In this document: positions 1-9,118 of the stretch, one piece after another
Layout of the letters: every line of letters begins with the position of its first letter
Position numbering within the stretch: position 1 is the stretch's first letter
DNA from: Panorpa germanica
Lineage: Eukaryota > Arthropoda > Insecta > Mecoptera > Panorpidae
DNA: 64,000 nucleotides
Direction of reading: 5' to 3'
Assembly (NCBI GenBank): GCA_963678705.1
Contig: OY783214.1
Span: forward strand, 2,914,001-2,978,000
Notes under the pieces: model-generated
The model's database searches: none
What the model was told of the DNA's origin: nothing
Seen by the model: the letters and a program-made list of their open reading frames with translations, nothing else
Translations under genes and position numbers: made by a program

Positions 1-574
1 AGAGGTTAAGCATTCTTAAAAACATAAATTAATTGATGTAATTGGTAGGATTACAGTGAAACGAGTGAAAATAAAATAATATTTATAAGGATGAAATTTA
101 GTTTGTAGATTATCAGTAAAGTATTAATCTTGAAAATTTATTGTTAAGAGATTTAAGAGATACGCATTAGTGGAAACGATGGATTATTTAATTATTGCGC
201 TAAAGCGGGGGCGCTGGGAATGTGCTCTAAAAACCGACGATGCTCAGGGAAACAGCGATGCAGGGCTGCTGAGCGTGTGTCGTAATGCAGGAAGGAGGGG
301 CTCTGTGGTTGAGATTTAGAAGAATCAAATTAAAACTTCGGAAACGTTAGAGAGAATGTAGCCAAGAGGTGATGATTGCGGCTTAAGGGCGTGGCACTGG
401 AGACTGGTCAATACAGTGCTTTATTACTGTAAATGAAAGGATTATAACAAAATAACAAAACATAGCGAAAATTATTTAAAAATAATATTTTGCATTACTT
501 TCAATTTAGCAAATAACTTTTATTTATTCACAAATATTATATACACGTCGCTTTGCGACGGAGCGAAGCGCTAG
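1..574 (+). mobile_element. Helitron, 3' terminal part (left end outside window)
   Basis: The segment ends with a Helitron-type 3' terminus. A perfect 6-bp-stem hairpin (CGTCGC-TTT-GCGACG, 546-560) is followed by 10 nt and then CTAG (571-574). Helitrons are rolling-circle transposons with no inverted repeats; they end in a short hairpin about 10 nt before CTRR. The 5' end is not visible, so the true length is unknown. The locally GC-richer stretch near 200-330 may belong to it. I see no Rep/helicase coding sequence, so the copy is non-autonomous or truncated. Confidence 0.6.
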
Positions 575-1305
575 TCCTATAATATAATGTTCCTAGTGAT
601 AGTTTGTATGTTTATATGCTCCTGCGATTTGTATGGTAGCTCGAAAAGAGCTCCATGCATTTTTTTGAAAATTTCCAATTTCGTAGAGAAGAAAATTCTA
701 ACCTGATTTTTCCCTGAATTTCCTGGAAACCCGTAATTTTGGAAAAACTAAAAAAATTTTTTTACTATTTGCTCTATAATTTTTAATTCGTAAAAGATAA
801 GAAGTTGAAATTTGGCATGTGTATTACGGTGTTCAATGCTAATTTTCTTTGAAAATAAGAAATTGAAAAATTGGAAAAGGGGACGTTGAGAAAATTAGTG
901 GGCCCGGTAGGAAACTTTGGAGAAAACTCAAATTTTGGATTATTTAATAATGAAATATATTATTAAAAAAAAAAATTTAATTCAAAAATTTTATTTGAGG
1001 TGGGGATTTTGTCGAGGGTAAAAATTGGACTAGAAACTTGAAATTTTATATCTGGGCTGGCTGACTTTGGTATCTAATTTGCAAATCGAAAAAAAAATTG
1101 GTCTCATAACGAATAAATTGAAAATATTTTTTATTTTGTTGAAAAAAATATTTTCTTTGGTCAATTTGAGCGAATTTTATTATTGAGCGAGGTAATTATT
1201 TCAATTTGAAAATAGAATAAAATTTGAAATGAAATTACGAATTATTTTATTGAATTCAAATCATACACACGAAGACGTCGCTTTGCGACGGGGGTATTTT
1301 TCTAG
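575..1305 (+). mobile_element. Non-autonomous Helitron, complete copy of 731 bp
   Basis: It begins with TCCTATAATATAATG at 575 (Helitrons start with TC). It ends with the same CGTCGC-TTT-GCGACG hairpin (1276-1290), a 11-nt spacer and CTAG (1302-1305), followed by host T. The start abuts the CTAG of the preceding element, so the two lie head to tail. There is no coding capacity: short AT-rich frames only. Shared hairpin sequence shows that both copies belong to one family. Confidence 0.65.
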
Positions 1306-1693
1306 TAAGTATTTTTCTAGTATACTAATTGTATAAGTATATAATTTTGAAGTTTTAAATTGTTTTTGTTTTTTAAATATTACCTGTGATATCAAACTGA
1401 GTAACCTTAGAAAAAGATCTGGTAGAGGCACGTACATTTTTATTGGCAAATACTGGCAAATACCAATTGTTTATGTGTGAAATTCCAAAATTTAAAATTT
1501 CTACAAAAATGTTTTAATAAGTATTTACACCAAAAATAAATATAACATTACTTATTATATCCTTTTAGTATGTGACGACATCCACTTCTAGGATAACGAT
1601 CAGTTATCAGAGCAAAACTGATTATTATATTCAATGCTTAAATTTGTTTGTTATTTGAACTTTACTTTCGCTCTTTAACGGTCACATTTACTT

Positions 1694-2496
1694 CCCAGTA
1701 AACAATTTGGTGAAGTGCCTATTTGGTGAAGTTCGAGTCACTCGTACAATTCTATTCTAACGCTTTACAAGTTCTCTACCTGTCACAGATTTTGTGTTAG
1801 TTATTCTTTCTAGTATTCTTTCTTTTTCCAACATCATTCATTAAGTATTTTTGTTTCTTTCCCACATGGATATATTTCTTTTAAGTTCAAAGTGAGAGAG
1901 AAACGAGATGCGTTAGACAAGTAAAATATATTTTTCACCGTTACACTTGTACACTTGTATAATATTTCGTTCAGTACAGATATTTAAAGTATATGCTATC
2001 CTTTTTCAACAAATATTTCTTTAATGGTAATAGACAGACGCTATCTCCCTCAGTTTATGACTTATACGATGCTAAGACAGAGGTTTTAAACCTAACGCAG
2101 ACCTGCCGATCATGGATTTTTGAATCACCAAAACAATGTAAAAAACTAATATAACGAGTATTGTTGAAGATGAATAATATTCATTAAAAAAATCACGATC
2201 CGTACTAAAGGTTACATCTATTTATTTCTTCATTTAAATATTTATATTTTGTAGAGTCTAAAAAGTAAAATTCCATTAAGTTTTATACCCCTGCTAGTTT
2301 CAAGTTTATAACTCCGGTCATAAATCATAAACCGACTCCGCTTTTAATTCAGCAGTGAACCGTCGTTGCAATGTCTGTAGCTCATAAAAAGGGCCTTTCC
2401 TATGAACGACTGAATAGAAAACGAACACGTTCCAGACAAAAAATTCATGATATGTAATAGAAATTAAGTAGAATTTACTCCAAAATGTTTACTGGG
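1694..2496. mobile_element. MITE-2 family, long or composite copy
   Basis: The left end reads CCCAGTAAACAATTTGG and the right end CCAAAATGTTTACTGGG, inverted repeats of each other with one mismatch. Shorter copies of about 240 bp with the same ends lie at 4158-4397 and 34647-34893. This copy is about 800 bp. Only its outer parts resemble the short copies, so it probably carries an insertion or is a different internal subtype. No coding frame is evident. Confidence 0.5.
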
Positions 2497-2918
2497 TTAG
2501 TTCTGTCATTTTGGAATTATTGATTTTATAATAAAACAAAAAGACATGAAAACTGTATGTGGTACAATTGATAAGAAAAAGAACTAATCTTACTATATGT
2601 TTGTGGAAAAAAATAATACTTTTAAATAGATAATACTTTTGAAAAGTTTAATTTTCAACAAATATTTCTGTTTGTTTGAATACTCATACATATGTATATA
2701 CTGCGTTTTATTAACATTAAAAATTAGCATTGCGTAATATATAATTACAACATCATCTACATTGAATAACCAGAACTAATATTAGTAGTTGTACCATGAA
2801 ATCATAGATGGACACCTTATTAGTCTATACAGACAATGTTTTATTATAACAATTAGGATCCCATCACCTATTCAAAATAGTTTCTATTGAAGGGAAACGA
2901 GGTGGACGGAAGTAATGA

Positions 2919-2987
2919 CCTTACGACGCAACTTTATCAATACATAGGCAGTTTTATATAAATTTAATTATGGTTCACAACCCAGTT
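2919..2987 (+). repeat. MITE-1 fragment, right end
   Basis: The segment matches the right end of the MITE-1 family: 'actttatcaatacata', then an A/T-rich stretch, then the variant terminus GTTCACAACCCA. It belongs to the subfamily whose ends read GGGTTGTGAAC instead of GGGCTTGTGTCC. The left end is not recognisable. The nearby stretch 2780-2918 may be a decayed part of it. Confidence 0.45.
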
Positions 2988-3323
2988 GCCAATACACGAA
3001 AGTACGTTTGTCTCTTCTCTAAATTGGTATCTTTCTTGGATATTTAAATGAAGGTGTCACAAATGCGCGCCTTGCGTACCATCTGTTTTTTAAATACCGT
3101 CACTAAACATATTACATGCGATTTACAACTTAAAATAAATTTAAACAGTTAATAGAGATAGAGATTATTACAAAACTATCGTAGAGATTATTACAATGCA
3201 ATAAAACGCAGCCACAGCAATAATGTTACATCGGCACACCGGGCATAGAGATTTCATTCTGTCAATTGCTGTCAATATAGTGTCAGCGGTGTTCGACCAT
3301 ATTTGTCAGTATTGTGATTTAAC

Positions 3324-5753
3324 ATGTCAAATAATTTAACTTTCCAACAGTTAAAAGAAAAAATATTATGGTTTAAAGAAAACCTGGATGACGATATTGT
3401 CGTTTACAATTCAACTGAATTTAGAGAACTAATTGAAATGTAAGTTTTTTAGTAAATTGTAACATATCGTATGTATGTACCTGTTGAATAAGGAAAATAG
3501 TATAAATGTTAGGTCAAAACACGAACCATTTCTTTAGTTTAATAGGTAATTATTAGATGCGACTATTCTCTTTTGTTTTCACTTTGTAAAAAAAACTACT
3601 GCATTTTTGTGTGTTTTATTATGCTTATTGTATTCTCAAAACATGTCAAAATCACTACGTAATATTTATCTTACCACTTTTAATTAAGAAATAGGAGATA
3701 TTGAGGGTTAAAATTGAAATTTCAAAATTGAGGTTATGTCACCTCTGTTATGTGTATCAATTGACAGATTTTTTGCTTAATACTGGCTTATTTAGATTCA
3801 AACCAAATGTTCTATGAAACGTAAAATTAAGTATTTAATACTTTATTTTACATGTTAATTATATTTAAATATGTCAATATATTTAAACCTTTTGTTAATT
3901 TATTTTATCATATTCTCAAACCCATCACATATATTTATAATTGGTTGGAATCTTGGGAACGAAATTATGCGTAAAATAATGTCAAATGTCACATTTTTTG
4001 GTCAACTTTAACCCTCTTTCTACTATTTTTTTCTTTCAATGCGATGGGCGCTCTATAACTATAAATATAAACATCTCGACATTACGTATATTTCAGTATT
4101 ATCTAACATAACAAAAATTTCCTGTTACGTAAAGTCGGCCTAGTTCCGACGCTGATTCCCAGTAAACAATTTGGTGAAGTGTCCTATTTAGTGACGTTTC
4201 TATCACTATTTCACTTCAATTATAGTTCGCATCAACTTTATCTTCATTTGTATTCCGGTAGCCGATAAAGTAGACATTTTATATGAAAGACTGTGAAAAA
4301 CTGATCTATAAATGAACTCTTTCATGACAAAAATATCATGACGCATCTTCAATATGATGTCAAAGTGACTCCAAAATGCTCCAAAATGTTTACTGGGCTA
4401 CCACACCACAGCAACAAATAACTGACGTATAAAATGCAGTTCATGTCATACAAATGGCCGCCCATCTCACAGCGCTAAAACTACAATTCAAATTTTTAAT
4501 TGCTATATCTTCGTCAACATTTAGATATTTAATAAAATAGACACCAATAATAAAATCCAATAATGTAAACGAGCAGTTTTTCATGCTGGAAAACCGGCAC
4601 CGGCTATTAAACATTTAAAGGAAATGGGCTTGTGTCCTCATTTTTTAGTGGTCGATTTTTCAATTGTTGATTGAAATTGATGTTAATAAATGTGTATTGG
4701 CGTGTCTATTTTATTAAATATCTAAATATTGACGGAGATATAGCAATTAAAAATTTGAATTATAGATTTAGCGCTAGAAATGGTCGGCCATATTTGTATG
4801 ACTTGAAATGACAGTTATTTGTTGAGTAGGTCAGTGCTGTGGTTATGTTTTGTAGCTGTTGGTAGTCAAATAATCAAGTCAAATCAAAGAATAATAAGTT
4901 TTTATTTTATTTAACCCTGTTACGGCAGACATAATATTGAAATTTGGTTGTTCCTTGAAATAGCTGTAAATAATATTTGATATTTTGATATATATATATA
5001 TAGTACACTTTTATAGAAATTAAGACATAGGACACAAGCCCATTGCTGGGTTATTTAGAGTTGCCCATTTGTGCGAACCAGATTTGTGAGAAGAGAATCA
5101 AAAATGTACTTACAATTACTTATTTATACAATTAAATAAATGTATGTGTGTAGTTAATTAACTCGCACAAATCGAGCATTATTATTTTTTTAATTTAATT
5201 TATTTAACGTCCGCCTATTTCTGATGTTAAGTGCTATCTCCGATGGCCTCCTAATATGTTAGAAGTATTTTTGGTGTCGTAGCCTCAAATATGTGTATTA
5301 CACGGTGCCAATAACTTTATGATTGTATATTTACACCAATCATAAATGATCGAATATGTATGTATAATCAATTTATTTTAAAAGCAACCAAATCCTCGAC
5401 AGGTACCTAAATAATTCCTAAAAATATAACACAAGTTACAATACCTGATCAATGAATTCAATTACAGGTATCTATCCCGATTCGACGATGAATTGGATCA
5501 ATTAAATGAAGTGTATGATACTAAAAATGCACGACGAAACATAGATCGAATAGAAGCAGCTAAAATAATAGTCGTAAAGGAAAATGAAGAATTTAACACT
5601 TGTGGTTTGGAATTAATTGACCTTAGAGATGAACAACAATTAAAGGCATTAAGAGATTGGGATGGAGATGTATCTTTTATTGATAACTTTAAGTTGAAAA
5701 GAATAATAAAAACTCATTTAACAAATAATTTAATAATGAATAAGAATCTATAA
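3324..5753 (+). CDS. TMA16: TMA16-like ribosome biogenesis factor
   Basis: Two exons, 3324-3439 and 5468-5753, join in phase (AT/G codon) to give 133 residues. The protein matches the core of translation machinery-associated protein 16, a nuclear factor bound to pre-60S ribosomes. Recognisable parts are the early LWFKENLDD segment, then ELIEMYLSRFDDELDQ across the splice junction, then FNTCGLELIDL and LKALRDWDGD. Vertebrate members carry a further ~45-residue lysine-rich N-terminus that is absent here. The sequence just before codon 10 (tttccaacag, ending 3350) could be a splice acceptor, so an upstream exon may replace the first nine codons, though none was found in 1-3323. The only intron (3440-5467) is filled with MITEs. 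An ATTAAA poly(A) signal lies at 5795. Confidence 0.85.
4158..4397. mobile_element. MITE-2, 240 bp copy
   Basis: It starts CCCAGTAAACAATTTGG and ends CCAAAATGTTTACTGGG, giving ~17 bp terminal inverted repeats with one mismatch. The interior closely matches 34647-34893, including 'tatcactatttcac' and 'aatatgatgtcaaagtgac'. It lies in the TMA16 intron, directly beside a MITE-1 fragment. No coding capacity. Confidence 0.75.
4398..4548 (-). repeat. MITE-1 fragment, left part, inverted
   Basis: This is the reverse complement of the left third of MITE-1: 'gccgcccatctcacagcgc', then 'tttttaattgctatatct', then 'tagatatttaataaaata'. It lies ~75 bp before a forward MITE-1 copy (4623-5043), so the pair faces outward as an imperfect inverted repeat inside the TMA16 intron. 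Confidence 0.65.
4623..5043 (+). mobile_element. MITE-1 copy, internally deleted (~420 bp)
   Basis: It begins ATGGGCTTGTGTCCTCATTT and ends ACATAGGACACAAGCCCAT, the terminal inverted repeats of this family. Compared with the ~640 bp copies (7124, 35843, 59097) it lacks the right-central part, jumping through a short TA run (~4988-5002) to the right terminus. It lies in the TMA16 intron. Confidence 0.8.
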
Positions 5754-5860
5754 GCTATACCTAAGTCTTTACTATACTATGCTATACAAATTGTATTAAA
5801 TTTATTTTAAACGCAACGTATTTTATTATTATTCACCTTTAAATTATATTAAATTTTAAC

Positions 5861-6017
5861 AATTGGGTTGTGAACTGATTTTATATAAAACTGCACTGTA
5901 TATTGATAAAGTTTCTTATCAAAACCTCAAATATCCAATTATTTTTATTCAATTCGCAATATTACAGAAATTATTAACGATTGAAATAGTCATTTTTTCC
6001 CTTTAATAATTAAAGAT
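5861..6017 (-). repeat. MITE-1 fragment, variant-end subfamily
   Basis: It starts AATTGGGTTGTGAAC, which is the variant terminus, followed by 'tattgataaagt', 'aacctcaaat' and 'ccctttaataattaaag' in the inverted order of MITE-1. It lies ~110 bp downstream of the TMA16 stop codon. The sequence from 6018 to about 6280 holds nothing recognisable. Confidence 0.5.
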
Positions 6018-6289
6018 GTAAAAATTTACAAAAAATGACTTCAGTTCACCTAAAAATGACGTCATTGCTTCCTCACTTTCTTCTCCACTACCATTTGCCA
6101 ACCTTTACAATCATTGTTACACAAGAGAAGTGCAAAAGTATTAGACGTCAAAGCTATAGCTACTGGTCCGTCGATAAATGTATTACAGCATTCTTGACAA
6201 CTGCGTTTATAACAAAAAATGTGTAACTTACATTTACTTAAGTATACCTATTTGCATTCGTCAAATTTCGAATCGCAAGATTTAGATTG

Positions 6290-6560
6290 GAAAACGAAGA
6301 GAAGAGAAACAGATACTAGGCAAATAGAGAGTAAAGGGTGTGCGGGATGGAGATAGAAACGCTGGAGCACATTAAGTTTTCATGTGAGAAAAAGGTAAAA
6401 AGTGAAAAGAATATTGTGCAGTTATTAAAGGGACGCAGTGAAGGGAAGAGGTGGATAGCGGAAATAGTGAAAAGGAGCGAGTAAAGACAGGGAATGGCAG
6501 AGTAGAAACAGGAGAGAGAGTGGCAGGAAGAGGGAAGCAGTAGAGGTTTAAATTTATCTG
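6290..6560 (+). mobile_element. Non-LTR retrotransposon (LINE) 3' remnant
   Basis: A purine-rich block is open in one frame for about 60 codons, from about 6339 to a TAA at 6482. It includes CGMEIETLEHIKFSCEKK, which resembles the C-terminal zinc-knuckle tail of insect LINE reverse transcriptases (ETLEHI..xC). It is followed by basic and acidic residues typical of that tail and by a GA-rich 3' region. No reverse transcriptase domain lies upstream, so this is a 5'-truncated copy. The family call rests on this short motif only. Confidence 0.5.
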
Positions 6561-7041
6561 TTTCGTTTTTATTTTTTTTGGAAGGAGTGAGAATGGTTAG
6601 ATAGATATAATAAGGATAACAAATGTAATTAATTTAATGATTTAACGCAGAAGAATGTAGAAGAATGGCTAAAACATTAAAATAATAATATAATCAAAGC
6701 TATTTGTAATTCCAACGCACGGTCATTGAAAAACTATTTTATTGATAATCTGATAAACATATAACAGTAACTGCTTATGTGGATTTAATAGGTGAGCACC
6801 TTAATACCGTTTTCCCTTTCTATCAAACATATAAAATGTACCTATTTATTTCATTTTAACATTAATTTGTTTTATAAAATCACGGACAAAGTATACACAG
6901 ATATATATGCATTAGTTTTTAAAACATATTGTCTTCTAAACGTTAGGTAAATTAGTGAAAGATAAAATAAGTTAAAATGATTTAAAATATATAATAGAAA
7001 TAAATAAATAAATATAATATAAATAAAATAATTATTATATA

Positions 7042-7784
7042 ACCCGGTCAAAATAAACGATAAAATATGGGTAAATTAGCTATAATTCGCATAGAGCTGA
7101 AAGTTGAAAGGCGAATTATAGCTAATGGGCTTGTGTCCTCATTTTTTAGTGGTCGATTTTTCAATTGTTGATTGAAATTGATGTTAATAAATGTGTATTG
7201 GCGTATCTATTTTATTAAATATCTAAATATTGACGGAGATATAGCAATTAAAAATTTGAATTGTAGTTTTAGCGCTAGAAATGGTCGGCCATATTTGTAT
7301 GACGTGAAATGCATTTTAACGTCAGTTATTTGTTGAGTAGGTCAGTGCTGTGGTAATGTTCTGTAGCTATTGGTAGTCAAATAATCAAGTCAAATCAAAG
7401 AATAATAAGTTTTTATTTTATTTAACCCTGCTAAGGCAGACATAATATTGAAATTTTATTGTTCCTCGAAATAGCTGTAAATAATATTTGATATTTTGAT
7501 ATATAAATACATATAGCAGAGATTTATGATCTGTAAGGTTGGTAACCTTACACAAGGATTGTGATGTCACATGCACTTGGAATGTGTACAACGTTGAATC
7601 CCTTTAATAATTAAAGGGAAAAAATGGCTTTTTTAATTGTTAATATCTCCTAACATATAAGGAGTTATTAAAAAATAATTGAACATTTGAGGTTCTAGTA
7701 ACCCACTTTATCAATATGCAGTGCACTTCTTTAGAAATTAGACATAGGACATAAGCCCATTGAAATGTTTATTTTGACCGGGCT
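7042..7784. mobile_element. Palindrome-ended element hosting a MITE-1 insertion
   Basis: The outer ends form an inverted repeat: ACCCGGTCAAAATAAAC (7042-7058) against GTTTATTTTGACCGGGCT (7767-7784). Inside the left part is a perfect 15-bp inverted repeat, TTAGCTATAATTCGC (7076-7090) against GCGAATTATAGCTAA (7111-7125). The full MITE-1 copy at 7124-7761 lies between the right arm of that hairpin and the right outer end. This suggests that a roughly 100 bp foldback element was the landing site of the MITE. Confidence 0.6.
7124..7761 (+). mobile_element. MITE-1, full-length copy (~638 bp)
   Basis: It starts AATGGGCTTGTGTCCTCA and ends ACATAGGACATAAGCCCATT. This is the reference copy for the family. 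The order is: left TIR, 'tagcgctagaaatggtcggc', the 'ctgctaaggcagacataat' block, a hairpin-forming GTAAGGTTGGTAACCTTAC, 'cctttaataattaaaggg', 'tgaacatttgaggttctag', right TIR. No coding frame of note. Inserted in the palindromic element described above. Confidence 0.85.
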
Positions 7785-7791
7785 AATTTAT

Positions 7792-7836
7792 TAACACCAA
7801 TTTCAATCAACAATTAAAAAATCGACAAGCCCATGG
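7792..7836 (-). repeat. MITE-1 left-end fragment
   Basis: Reverse complement of the first ~45 bp of MITE-1, with a short internal deletion next to the terminus (the TIR runs straight into 'tcgattttttaattg'). It lies just outside the right end of the nested element pair. Confidence 0.55.
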
Positions 7837-7924
7837 TGATCAGTTTGAGTTAATCTGTATTAACCTCAATTCGTTCAGTTTATCTTATCCTTCTTTTCAT
7901 CAAGTAATAGACCAAATCGCAAGC

Positions 7925-8510
7925 GTGAGAATGCGCTTTCAGTTGAACGAACTTAGATCATGGATAAGAAGAATAAAGCCGTGTTATTTTACTACACACC
8001 TGAACTCAATAAACTTTGATGCGAACATAGTTGATTTTTTACGTTGTCGTCTAAGTTGTAAAACGTTAGATTTTAAATGTACCAGTAACTATAGAACGTT
8101 AACTGCAAAAATGCTTTAAAGACAGACTCCCCAACTTCAATATGTAAACAGAGAGCAAAAAAGAGAATTTAAAAGTTGTTGAAAATAAACATTTAAAGAA
8201 TCAAAATTCAATCAAACGATTTATAGATTTAATGAAAGATATCGAATCTACTGTTTTTGAGTTGCTGCCACAAATGCATAATAAAGTAGATGAGATTATT
8301 CAGTAAGAGATGAAACAGATTTCACAGATTTATATACGGATCATAGCATGGAGTTAAATAAGACTTAATATGTCCTTGAATCCGAACATATATAAATGGG
8401 TGAAAGATAATAATCAATTACTGTCTGGAAGGTTATCTCTATCATCTTCTATGAAGCGTGATTGCATTAAAGTGGCAGTATGTCAGAGAGGGAAAAATTA
8501 TTTATAACAC
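7925..8510 (+). pseudogene. Degenerate coding-like stretch, unrecognised
   Basis: Several adjacent frames look like protein but are broken by stops and shifts. One frame at 7925-8119 has 64 codons. A shifted frame from about 8165 encodes ENLKVVENKHLKNQN and runs about 45 codons to a stop near 8306. A third piece near 8380-8500 reads PNIYKWVKDNNQLLSGRLSL. The amino-acid composition suggests a coiled-coil protein, but I do not recognise it. No splice pattern restores one frame, so a decayed gene copy is more likely than a live gene. 8511-9118 holds only AT-rich sequence and the upstream region of TIM22. Confidence 0.3.
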
Positions 8511-9118
8511 GACATTATTTAATTTTTGTTTCTATTGATATTATTAATAAAATATAATAAAATACCATAACTGTTTTATTTATGAATAATTTTAATTTTA
8601 AAATAAACTGAGATTTGCTGGTTGCATGCTATAGGCGCATCCCAGCGCATCCTGTCATCCTCTGTCTCAGATCGTAATACGTCTCACGCTCACCATATTA
8701 AATTATTAGTGAATGAAGTGTGTACCAAAGATAGTGGGTACTAAGAAATGTTAACAATATATATTATGTGGTTTGTGTGTGACACAGAACAGAGAAAAGT
8801 AAATATTGGTAAATATATATTTTCAAAAGTGAGCCGACGATAATACAATTCGGTAGCAAACATAGCTGATAACAAGGTTAAGTTAGTTGCGAAACCATAT
8901 TTAATACGAAGTCTGACGAGTTCTTTACTCCGAGCAACTCCGAGTTTCAAGTCTGTATTTATTTTTTATTTGCCTATGTTCAAACTTCAAAATTTAAAAT
9001 CTACTGCAGAGAGATGTGCGCGAACCCAAGTTTGCCTAGTTCAACTAGATACTAACTTCGTGTGGAATTCCCATGTGTCAAATGAATGGATTATTGAAAT
9101 TATTAGGAATATATAAAA

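Noticed and set aside
4977-5010. TA-dinucleotide run as a possible origin or CRISPR-like array
   Set aside because: It is a simple AT microsatellite inside a MITE-1 deletion junction. No regularly spaced repeats or spacers occur anywhere in the window.
6035-6226. 63-codon frame after TMA16
   Set aside because: No protein features, and partly within a decayed MITE-1 fragment.
8741-8950. 69-codon minus-strand frame upstream of TIM22
   Set aside because: No homology or splice signals, and it overlaps the probable TIM22 promoter region.
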